A stretch of 8,195 bases of DNA, from contig JAPYXA010000015.1 of NCBI GenBank assembly GCA_028276075.1, positions 1 to 8,195 of the forward strand, read 5' to 3'. Shown one piece after another: positions 1 through 6,228 of this stretch; the stretch's first letter is position 1; every line of letters starts with the position of its first letter. A program made the translations under genes and the position numbers. The notes below the pieces were generated by a model. It saw only the letters and a program-made list of their open reading frames with translations. It did no database searches and was not told the DNA's origin. This DNA comes from Minisyncoccota bacterium (GTDB lineage: Bacteria; Patescibacteriota; Minisyncoccia; UBA6257; HR35).

Positions 1-827
1 ACTATAAATATTATTAAAAAAATTAAATCTAAAGTTTTCTCAAATAATAATTTATCAGGAAACAATGTCCTACCTAAAAATATAATCCATAAAAGATACA
101 TAGAAATTTCAGCAGACAATATTCTTATATTTAAAAACCTGTAATTTAAAATAGAAATTAAAATAAAAATAACAAAAATAGAACTTGTTATAGGGCCAAA
201 CCATGTAAAACTAAATATGTTCCAAAGAGGAAACAACAAGTCAACAACCAACCCTATCAAAGAAGAGATAACTGACGGTATTAATATAAATAAAATCTGT
301 TTTTTTATTAATACATCTTGTGATATTAAATAATATTTAAGCAAAAAAATATATCCTAGAACAAACAAGAATATTGTATATAAAGCATAAACAAGATAGC
401 CTGACTTAATAATATAGTTTATACCTAAATAACTGTGATAATAAATTATATTTTCGTTTATTATTAGGTTATAAAGAATTAATATAAGTATACAAAGGTT
501 AAGTGAAAGTATTAAATTTCTTATTCTATTTTTAACAACGTCTTTTGCGTAATTTAAAGAGAAGAATAAATAAAAAAAAGCTACCAGTAAACCACTTATA
601 TGTGTCCAGTATAACCAAAAGATTTTATCAATAGTATTCCAAAAATAAAAACCCATAATTCCAATTCCCCATATAGAAATAAAAATACTCAATATAGCTA
701 TTGAGAAAAAAATAATATTTTGCAAGCTTCTGGTTATTAAAAGAGCAAATAATATAAAATTTAATAAAGAACTTAAAGAGATAGAATATAAAACAACATA
801 ATAAAAATAAGGGTTATTTAAAAACAT
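1..827 (-). CDS. Membrane sensor, 7TM-type histidine kinase N-terminal region (partial)
   Basis: An open frame of 275 codons runs from an ATG at 827 off the left edge with no stop, so only the N-terminal part is seen. It is almost wholly hydrophobic, with membrane segments near residues 8-31, 37-60, 69-90, 103-122, 143-164, 177-198 and 211-228, then two weaker ones near 241-252 and 266-275. The pattern WFGPITSS (209-216) followed by a last helix and NYRFLNIRIL (228-237) resembles the 7TM sensor region that precedes the kinase core in many histidine kinases of small-genome bacteria. The kinase domain itself would lie outside the window, so the output could instead be another signalling domain. 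The start overlaps the frameshifted tail of the acyltransferase gene by 14 bases, which implies co-transcription. There is no Shine-Dalgarno sequence. Its place after lipid-modifying enzymes suggests, by inference only, that it senses a membrane lipid or acyl signal. Confidence 0.72.
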   Translation of the reverse strand, partial: MFLNNPYFYYVVLYSISLSSLLNFILFALLITRSLQNIIFFSIAILSIFISIWGIGIMGFYFWNTIDKIFWLYWTHISGLLVAFFYLFFSLNYAKDVVKNRIRNLILSLNLCILILILYNLIINENIIYYHSYLGINYIIKSGYLVYALYTIFLFVLGYIFLLKYYLISQDVLIKKQILFILIPSVISSLIGLVVDLLFPLWNIFSFTWFGPITSSIFVIFILISILNYRFLNIRILSAEISMYLLWIIFLGRTLFPDKLLFEKTLDLIFLIIFI

Positions 828-1008
828 TTTTTAAAAAAGATATAAATAAAAATAAATTAAACTTATTTTTATTTAAAACAAACTCGTTGATATTATTTTC
901 TTTTAAAATAAAGAAATATTTTCTCAAAAAACCATTAAACCATTCTTCTATATCATCAGTTAAATAATATATTGGTACAACAGGATCATGTGGATTGTTA
1001 ATATTTAA
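814..1008 (-). pseudogene. Out-of-frame C-terminal extension of the N-acyltransferase
   Basis: Just upstream of the TAA at 998-1000, a shift of +1 relative to the acyltransferase frame opens 64 codons, ending at a TAA at 814-816. The translation begins LNINNPHDPVVPIYYL and continues TDDIEEWFNGFLRKYF; it looks like real protein and, from memory, like the end of related GNAT acyltransferases. It has no suitable start codon of its own. The extension fills what would otherwise be an unexplained gap of 170 bases before the sensor gene and overlaps that gene's ATG by 14 bases, a normal spacing in a compact operon. The shift must fall between about 1006 and 1040, for example one extra base in the TTTAAA run at 1004-1009. 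Sequencing error, a true mutation and +1 recoding all fit. Confidence 0.6.
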
Positions 1009-1567
1009 ATAGAGGACCGTTTGGAGGATAAATTTGTTTATATTTTAGAATCCTTTTAAAAGGAATATTTATCTTTTTTAATTTTTTTTCTAATTTACTT
1101 TTTATAAAAGCATATCCACCTTTAATATTGTTTTCTTTTGCGTATAATAAACAACAATAAAGAAGAAAAATCATTATTAAATGCCGTGGAAAATATTTAT
1201 TTTCAGAAGGAGGAATTGCTATTAATCTACTTAATTCTAGTCTATTATTGCGACATATATATTTTATTTCTTCAGGCTCCTCAAATTCAAAACATTCTTT
1301 TTCAGTTGGCAAATAATAATCTCTTATAACTCTTATGCTCCCAACCAATATATTATCAAATTTGGCTATGAAATAAACGCATTTATTTTCTAAATCATAA
1401 TTATCAACTTCTAGCTTATTTGGATAACTAGAATCTTCTATATAATTACGACTAGAATAAACTTTAAATCTAAGAGCAAACATCTCTTCTTTCTCTTTTT
1501 CATCTTCAGGTTCTCCGAAATAAATCGTCTGCGAAGGAGGTATTTTTAATTTAAATAAAATTTTCAT
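998..1567 (-). CDS. LuxI/FeeM/OlsB-like N-acyltransferase (GNAT superfamily), probably frameshifted near its 3' end
   Basis: The 189-residue product resembles the acyl-homoserine-lactone / N-acyl amino acid synthase branch of the GNAT fold. These enzymes move an acyl chain, usually from acyl-ACP, to an amino group. Visible marks are an N-terminal LRFKVY segment (32-37), the acidic pair in DNYD (55-58), the core strand VGSIRV (75-80) and the signature ELSRLIA (111-117), which corresponds to the E-x-SR-lxV motif of the family. Acceptor and acyl chain cannot be read from the sequence. The ATG sits inside the stop of the methyltransferase gene before it (ATGA), so the two are translationally coupled. 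The frame stops after GPLFKY, but a protein-like continuation lies in another frame (see 814-1008). With it the protein would be about 250 residues. Confidence is good for the superfamily and moderate for the LuxI/FeeM/OlsB branch. Confidence 0.75.
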   Translation of the reverse strand: MKILFKLKIPPSQTIYFGEPEDEKEKEEMFALRFKVYSSRNYIEDSSYPNKLEVDNYDLENKCVYFIAKFDNILVGSIRVIRDYYLPTEKECFEFEEPEEIKYICRNNRLELSRLIAIPPSENKYFPRHLIMIFLLYCCLLYAKENNIKGGYAFIKSKLEKKLKKINIPFKRILKYKQIYPPNGPLFKY

Positions 1568-2286
1568 TTTGGTTTATAACCATAATTCACTATTCCCTGC
1601 CCTGCGTAAACAATTTCTGTTACAGAAACGTTTACAAAACCACATTTTAATAATAAATTTTTTTGTTCATCGATATCAAATAAATAATCACTTCTTAAAC
1701 TGCTAATTTTTCTATTAAATATAAACATCTTAAAAGTAGGTAATATTAATTTAATCGTCAAAAATAATGTATTAATCAAACCATTCCTTTGTAATGATTT
1801 TAATATGCCTTCTTTATAAATTTTAAAAGGGTTAAATTTTTTATGAATGTTAGAAATAACCAGTAATCCTCCAGGTTTAAGGACTCTTTTAAACTCATAA
1901 ATAATAAATTCTCTTTTGTCGGGAGGAATATTATATAAGGTGTTGTTTGATACAATTTTGTCGAAATAATCTTCAGTGAAAGGAAGACTGTTATTTAAAT
2001 CATGAACAACGGTAATTATGTTATTATTTTTCTTTTTGCATATCTCTAAAGCAGAATCTGACATATCAAGGGCAAAAACCTTTGCATTTCTTGCTTCTAT
2101 CATTACCGATAAATTGCCCGTTCCTGCTCCAGCATCCAATATAATTTCTTCCTTTTGAGGGTTTAATATATACAATAATTTTTCTAATAATTCTCTATAA
2201 GGAATTAAATAATTTAAGACATCATAAACCTTAAAATAGTTATCCCAAAATCTTTTATCTAGAGATAATGTTCTTAAAACAAGCAT
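1564..2286 (-). CDS. Class I SAM-dependent methyltransferase (UbiE / Methyltransf_11-like)
   Basis: A 240-residue Rossmann-type methyltransferase. Motif I is ILDAGAGTGNLS (49-60), the acidic residue that binds the SAM ribose is in ALDMSDSALEI (72-82), motif IV lies around FDKIVSNNTLYNI (108-120), and the post-motif loop RVLKPGGLLVISN (134-146) is complete, so the fold should be active. Residues 150-195 form a hydrophobic, basic helical insert (IYKEGILKSLQ, LFLTIKLILPTFKMFIF) that could dock at a membrane or hold a lipid. The C-terminus has a YAGQG motif (228-232) common in UbiE-like enzymes. The substrate is unknown. The stop TGA overlaps the ATG of the N-acyltransferase as ATGA, so the two products may act in sequence, for example as an N-methylation step on an acylated amine as in modified ornithine lipids. 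That role is inference. Confidence 0.82.
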   Translation of the reverse strand: MLVLRTLSLDKRFWDNYFKVYDVLNYLIPYRELLEKLLYILNPQKEEIILDAGAGTGNLSVMIEARNAKVFALDMSDSALEICKKKNNNIITVVHDLNNSLPFTEDYFDKIVSNNTLYNIPPDKREFIIYEFKRVLKPGGLLVISNIHKKFNPFKIYKEGILKSLQRNGLINTLFLTIKLILPTFKMFIFNRKISSLRSDYLFDIDEQKNLLLKCGFVNVSVTEIVYAGQGIVNYGYKPK

Positions 2287-2439
2287 ATCATAAAGAATAT
2301 ATTTTATCTGAATTCTTATTCTAAATTATATTACATTATAAATTAAATATCAGAAAAATCAAAAAATTTATTTCTATTAAATTATATGTATTAATTTTTA
2401 TTGTATTAATTAGTATTATCCTTTTTAATATACAAAATA
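2287..2439 (-). other. AT-rich spacer of 153 bases inside the lipid-enzyme cluster
   Basis: No ORF or hairpin terminator is visible. It contains the candidate promoter at 2335-2362, a second TATAAT on the minus strand at 2325-2330, and a 10-base direct repeat (TGTATTAATT at 2387-2396 and 2402-2411). It is the only sizeable gap in an otherwise tightly packed gene cluster, so the downstream three genes may have their own transcription start in addition to read-through. Confidence 0.5.
2335..2362 (-). promoter_or_regulatory. Candidate sigma70-type promoter for the methyltransferase / N-acyltransferase / sensor genes
   Basis: On the minus strand a TTGATT (2362-2357) is followed after 16 bases by a perfect TATAAT (2340-2335), giving a start near 2328 and a leader of about 42 bases before the ATG at 2286. 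The AT-rich setting makes chance matches common, so this is a candidate only. Confidence 0.4.
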
Positions 2440-3948
2440 TTATGATAAGAAAGGGATTCTTAGAAATTTAGTATTTTTTAAAATATAAATTAGATCTATT
2501 ACATTTCTATAATATAGAGTAGGCCAATTGATATTTTCTAAAAATTTAGACTCGTTATTGGGTGCTATATTAGAAAAAACTAGAAAACCCCTATCTTTCA
2601 TAATATTGTAAATTAAATTAAGTTTATTTATGACAATATCTTCTTTTAAATAATCTATTAGCCCAATAACTTCTACGATATCAAATTTCTGTTCTCCATA
2701 TTTTTCTATATTTTTAAGAAAATCTAATGAGTCTATGTTCAAAATTTTAATTCTTACATTTTCTAAACCTAATTCTTCTTTAACTTTTTCTACCAACTCT
2801 CCAGACCTTGCGTCATTATCAATGCTGACAATCTCTATTTTGCTAACTAACTTCGGATTATTTATCTCCGCTATCACAGAAAGAATAGATCTTAATGAAC
2901 CTCCGCCTAATGATAGAATTTTAATTTCGTCTTTGGATTGGATTTCTAATAAACTTTCTTTTAAAAGTTTTTTTACTATCTTTAATCTATTTCTTAAAGC
3001 CTTTGTTTGAAATAAAACTCTATCAAAAATAAAAACAGCAAAATCATTGAATGATTTAATAGAAAAAATATTTTTTTTATCTAAAGCATAGACTGCTTCC
3101 ATGGATAAAGCTGAACCTGGATTTTGAGAAACTATTTTACCTTCTTGGGTAAGTTTTTTTACTAGAAAACTGAAAATTTTTGAATTTAAAATAAAAATTA
3201 GACAAGAATGTAAAAACTTAAGTAATAAAGATGGTTTTTCTAAATTTAATTCTTTATCATCTACTTTTACATAATAATCATAAATATCAAAAAGATCTTT
3301 TATCTCCTCTCGGATATAGTTTGATATTTCAGTTAAATCTTCTCCATGAAAATTAATATCATAAATGGGTCTACCAAAATAAACACTAACCTTATTTCTT
3401 CTTGTTATTAAATCTAACCATTCAAATTTCTTTGAAAATCTTATTGCTATTGGCAAGATCGGAACTTTGGTTTCTTTATATAAAAAACCGACACCTCTTT
3501 TAAAAATTTCAATTTTTTCAGGGTCAAATATTATTTTACCTTCTGGAAAAATACCGATGCTAACTTTTTCTTCTTTCAAATAATGTACAGCTTCTTCTAA
3601 TTCCTTTTCTATTTCAATATTTTTTTTTACTGGCAAAGAAGAATAAGCTTTAACAATCAAGGAAATTATCGGCATTTTAAAAAATTTTTCAGCAGCTAAC
3701 CATATTATAGGAAAAAGTTTAGATTTGAAAGACAATCCTGATCCTATTAACCAGGGATCTATAAAGCTCTTATGATTAGAAACTATTATGAATGGACTCT
3801 TTAATTCATCAACTTTTTTGTCTTTATAGTATTTTGTATAGAAAATAAAAAACAAAAGTGGTTTTATCAAAAACCATGTTGAAATATAGACAAAATAGGC
3901 TTTTTTAATGTTAAATTTATATTCATTAAATCGAATTTTTCTTATCAT
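2440..3948 (-). CDS. Fusion of PlsC-type acyltransferase and PhcB-like methyltransferase
   Basis: A 502-residue two-domain protein. Residues about 15-225 are a lysophospholipid/glycerolipid acyltransferase (LPLAT, PlsC family): an N-terminal hydrophobic segment (18-37), the catalytic H-x4-D box in NHKSFID (His59, Asp64), and the substrate-binding FPEGK (134-138), both intact. After a linker rich in hydrophobic residues (240-268), residues about 310-495 are a class I SAM methyltransferase: motif I KILSLGGGSLR (343-353), acidic VSIDND (374-379), then GFLVFSNIAP (454-463), Trp475 and YYRNVIDL (479-486). The last part recalls the PhcB family that makes 3-hydroxypalmitic acid methyl ester, where a similar GN-x-P...W...YR pattern ends the protein; that match is from memory. 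Such a fusion could acylate a lipid head or lyso-lipid and methylate the same class of product at the membrane. It is probably the first gene of the cluster. It has no Shine-Dalgarno sequence and ends in TAA. Confidence 0.85.
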   Translation of the reverse strand: MIRKIRFNEYKFNIKKAYFVYISTWFLIKPLLFFIFYTKYYKDKKVDELKSPFIIVSNHKSFIDPWLIGSGLSFKSKLFPIIWLAAEKFFKMPIISLIVKAYSSLPVKKNIEIEKELEEAVHYLKEEKVSIGIFPEGKIIFDPEKIEIFKRGVGFLYKETKVPILPIAIRFSKKFEWLDLITRRNKVSVYFGRPIYDINFHGEDLTEISNYIREEIKDLFDIYDYYVKVDDKELNLEKPSLLLKFLHSCLIFILNSKIFSFLVKKLTQEGKIVSQNPGSALSMEAVYALDKKNIFSIKSFNDFAVFIFDRVLFQTKALRNRLKIVKKLLKESLLEIQSKDEIKILSLGGGSLRSILSVIAEINNPKLVSKIEIVSIDNDARSGELVEKVKEELGLENVRIKILNIDSLDFLKNIEKYGEQKFDIVEVIGLIDYLKEDIVINKLNLIYNIMKDRGFLVFSNIAPNNESKFLENINWPTLYYRNVIDLIYILKNTKFLRIPFLS

Positions 3949-4013
3949 TAATCTTTAAAATATAAAAAATACTTAAAATATAAAATTTTAGCTATTTATA
4001 CCCATAGCACTTT

Positions 4014-4256
4014 TTAAAGTTCTGGCCATTTATACAATATTTCTGGTAAAGTATTCTTTAATAATTCTTTTCTTTCAAATCACCTGATTTCTTCTATATA
4101 ATCTGGTTTTCTAAAATTCGTATCTATATTTTTATTGGTTAAATCACATATAACTACATATTTCTTACCTAAATTTTCCCAATAAAAAGCTGGTTTTGTT
4201 TTTAGATCTTTTAATCTTTTATTGATATTTTTATAATAAATAAAATTTGGATTCAT
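4014..4256 (-). pseudogene. Small unidentified ORF interrupted by an in-frame TGA
   Basis: From an ATG at 4256 the minus strand reads 80 codons to a TAA at 4014-4016, broken only by a TGA as codon 59 (4080-4082). The translation is well mixed and protein-like on both sides: it includes KPAFYWENLGKKYVVICDLT before the stop and FERKELLKNTLPEILYKWPE after it. A single TGG-to-TGA change would restore IRWFER at the break. The tail WF-x-R-x-ELL-x-TLPEI faintly recalls the C-terminus of Nudix hydrolases, but no Nudix box is present and I do not recognise the family. It could be a truncated relic left when the glyA region rearranged, or a nonsense mutant. Recoding of UGA is unlikely because the neighbours use TGG for Trp and TGA as a stop. 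Confidence 0.5.
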
Positions 4257-4279
4257 GTATATAAGAGATTTTTTTGCTG

Positions 4280-4327
4280 GTTTTTATTATAATTAAATTA
4301 TATCACGTTTTTATTATAAAATTAAAT
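4280..4327 (+). repeat. Direct repeat carrying -10-like boxes upstream of glyA
   Basis: The 13-base unit gtttttattataa occurs at 4280-4292 and again at 4307-4319, 27 bases apart, and each copy is followed by a similar attaaat-type tail. The first copy contains TATAAT (4288-4293) and the second TATAAA (4315-4320). The second lies only 12 bases before the glyA ATG, which would give a leader of about six bases. No good -35 box is seen for either. The repeat may be a duplicated promoter or a repeated operator, or chance in AT-rich DNA. Confidence 0.4.
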
Positions 4328-4332
4328 CCCAA

Positions 4333-5577
4333 ATGGACAAAAAATTGTGGCAAATAATTGAAAAAGAAATAAAAAGACAAGAAGAAACTTTGGAACTTAT
4401 TCCTTCAGAAAATTTTGTTGATTTAGAAACATTGTTTATTGTTGGCTCACCACTAATGAATAAATACGCTGAAGGTTATCCAGCAAAAAGATATTATCCA
4501 GGAAATAAATATATTGATGAAATTGAAAATTTAGCTAAAGAAAGAGCTTTGAAAGCTTTTAAATTAAACCCTAATAAATGGTCAGTTAATGTTCAGCCTT
4601 ATTCTGGCTCACCAGCAAATTTAGCAGTTTATCTTGGACTTATAAATCCAGGCGAAACAATTATGGGTCTTAATCTTTTTCATGGCGGACATTTAACTCA
4701 TGGTCACAAAGTAAGCTATACAGGAAAATTATTTAATTCAATTCAATATTGTGTAAAAGATAAAGGAATAGATTTTAAAGAACTTGAAAAATTAGCTTTG
4801 GAGTATAAACCAAAAATTATTATTTCAGGAATAACTGCTTATCCAAGAACTTTAGATTTTAAAAAATTTTATGAAATTTCTAAAAAAGTTGGAGCTTATC
4901 ATGTTGCTGATATTGCGCATATTTCTGGGCTTGTTATTGCTAATCTTCATCCTTCACCATTTCCTTATGCTGATGTGGTGACAATGACAACTCATAAAAC
5001 TTTAAGAGGACCAAGAGGAGCAGTAATTTTTATGAGAAAAGAATTAGAAGAAAAAATTAACAAATCTGTTTTTCCTGGTCTTCAAGGAGGACCACATATG
5101 CATACTATTGCGGGAATTGCTTATGCTTTTGGCAGAGCTTTAAAAAAAGATTTTTATAATTATCAAAAACAAATTGTTAAAAATTCAAAAAAATTAGCTG
5201 AAGAATTAATAAAAAGAGGATTTGAACTTTATACTGGCGGAACAGATAATCATTTAATGATAATCGACCTGAAGCCTCTTGGTTTAGATGGGAAAACCAC
5301 TGAAGCTTTACTTGAAAGAGCAAATATTATTGCTAATAGAAATTCTCTTCCTTCTGATACTTCTCCATTTAATCCTTCTGGAATTAGAGTTGGCACTCCA
5401 GCTATCACTTATCGAGGAATGAAAGAAAAGGAAATGATAGAAATTGCTGAATTTTTTGAAAGAATCTTAATCAAAAAAGAAAAACCAGAAAAAATTAAAA
5501 AAGAAGTAATAAATTTAACAAAAAAATTTCCTTTGCCTTATAGAAAGTGGTTAAGAATGGCTAATAAAATTTTATAG
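4333..5577 (+). CDS. glyA: Serine hydroxymethyltransferase
   Basis: A full-length 414-residue PLP enzyme that interconverts serine + tetrahydrofolate and glycine + methylene-tetrahydrofolate in the cytosol, the main source of one-carbon units. Seen in order: PSENFV (24-29), NKYAEGYPAKRYYPGNKYID (43-62), NVQPYSGSPANLAVY (86-100), the HGGHLTHG loop (117-124), DIAHISGLV (193-201) with the PLP-pyridine aspartate, and TTHKTLRGPRGA (219-230) with the Schiff-base Lys222. Late marks are IRVGTPAITYRGM near 352-364. All expected catalytic residues are present. Slight departures are SGSPAN for the usual SGSQAN, and TYRGM for TTRGM. The ATG follows an AT-rich leader with no Shine-Dalgarno sequence. It is the only plus-strand gene here, and its TAG overlaps by three bases the TAA of the opposing Ppx-fusion gene, with no terminator between them. 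Methyl-group supply could loosely link it to the nearby methyltransferases, but the opposite orientation argues against one operon. Confidence 0.97.
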   Translation: MDKKLWQIIEKEIKRQEETLELIPSENFVDLETLFIVGSPLMNKYAEGYPAKRYYPGNKYIDEIENLAKERALKAFKLNPNKWSVNVQPYSGSPANLAVYLGLINPGETIMGLNLFHGGHLTHGHKVSYTGKLFNSIQYCVKDKGIDFKELEKLALEYKPKIIISGITAYPRTLDFKKFYEISKKVGAYHVADIAHISGLVIANLHPSPFPYADVVTMTTHKTLRGPRGAVIFMRKELEEKINKSVFPGLQGGPHMHTIAGIAYAFGRALKKDFYNYQKQIVKNSKKLAEELIKRGFELYTGGTDNHLMIIDLKPLGLDGKTTEALLERANIIANRNSLPSDTSPFNPSGIRVGTPAITYRGMKEKEMIEIAEFFERILIKKEKPEKIKKEVINLTKKFPLPYRKWLRMANKIL

Positions 5578-6228
5578 CAGTAATCCTATCTCAAAAGGTA
5601 AATTGTTTAAAATAAATTCTTCCGGTTTTTCGGTAAAAACTATTCTTTTTCCTAAAGAATGAGCAAAACCAATTTCTAAGAAAGCAGTCGCACCAACATA
5701 TCCATTAGGATCACAAACTATTAAAGCATCTGAGTTTTTTATTGAATTTAAATGATGTCTTTCTAATTCTAGAGGAGACGAACCTTCTTCTCCTTGAAAA
5801 ACTACAAATTCTACGCCGGGAGTTTTAGGAACTGTAAATCTCGGGCTCAATACCATCACCCCCTCCATCTCTAATTTCTTTTTTATTTCTAAAATATAAT
5901 CTAAGTGTTTCCTAAAACTACCGCTTAAAGTAACATGTCTGAATTCTTGCCTTACAATCCCATTGATAATATTTGAATCAGAAGGAATAATTTTTTCAAT
6001 ATAGTATTTTTCACAAATTGCTTGGGCTATAGCTGAACAAGGTCTTGCTCCATGCATCCATTTAGGATTTTCAGGTATTAAGTTTTCTAATTCTTTTAAG
6101 GTTATCTTTTCAAAAATTTCTTTATTTTTATTTTTAAAATCTTCTAACTCGATTAAAAACGGATGGTCTTCGTCTTCAAATAAATTATTTTTCTTTAATG
6201 AATAATTAGCAAGCTTCATATAAGTCAA
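5572..6228 (-). CDS. C-terminal half of a Ppx/GppA + nucleoside 2-deoxyribosyltransferase-like protein
   Basis: Read alone, this frame gives 218 residues from a TTG at 6228 (or ATG at 6219). Residues 1-95 are not an independent domain: with the codons before the TTG they read YTGGELTYMKLANYSL, then WMHGARPCSAIAQAI (57-71) and IIPSDSNIINGIV (80-92). These fit the second half of the ASKHA fold of Ppx/GppA proteins, whose first half is encoded next door. Residues 98-205 form a nucleoside 2-deoxyribosyltransferase-like domain: VTLSGSFRK (99-107), a VLSPRF strand (126-131), LELERHHLNSIKNSDALIVC (153-172), NGYVGATAFLEIGFA (175-189) with candidate catalytic Glu185, and a final KRIVFTE (194-200). The frame is open well upstream of the TTG (at least to 6282), so the start is likely artificial and the polypeptide continues from the upstream gene by a -1 shift. 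Whether the domain cleaves, transfers or only binds a nucleotide is unknown. Confidence 0.8.
   Translation of the reverse strand: MTYMKLANYSLKKNNLFEDEDHPFLIELEDFKNKNKEIFEKITLKELENLIPENPKWMHGARPCSAIAQAICEKYYIEKIIPSDSNIINGIVRQEFRHVTLSGSFRKHLDYILEIKKKLEMEGVMVLSPRFTVPKTPGVEFVVFQGEEGSSPLELERHHLNSIKNSDALIVCDPNGYVGATAFLEIGFAHSLGKRIVFTEKPEEFILNNLPFEIGLLL

Larger units (their letters stand above)
3949..4332. other. Divergent intergenic region between glyA and the acyltransferase-methyltransferase fusion
   Basis: This 384-base stretch separates the minus-strand lipid cluster from plus-strand glyA. Its middle (4014-4256) holds a broken minus-strand ORF. The part next to the fusion gene (3949-4013) has a possible minus-strand -10 box TATAAA at 4000-3995, about 47 bases before the ATG, with no clear -35. 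The part next to glyA (4257-4332) holds the direct repeat and -10-like boxes described separately. No terminator or RNA gene is seen. Confidence 0.6.

Noticed and set aside
1138..1329. Plus-strand open frame of 63 codons
   Set aside because: It lies entirely opposite the N-acyltransferase gene, and its translation has no recognisable features.
2735..3010. Plus-strand open frame of 91 codons
   Set aside because: It is antisense to the methyltransferase domain of the fusion gene, whose motifs are intact in the minus frame.
4080..4082. Reading UGA as Gly or Trp (alternative code, as in Gracilibacteria/Absconditabacteria or mycoplasmas)
   Set aside because: Trp is encoded by TGG throughout the long genes, none of them contains an internal TGA, and two genes end in TGA at sensible places. 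One TGA in a small doubtful ORF is not enough.
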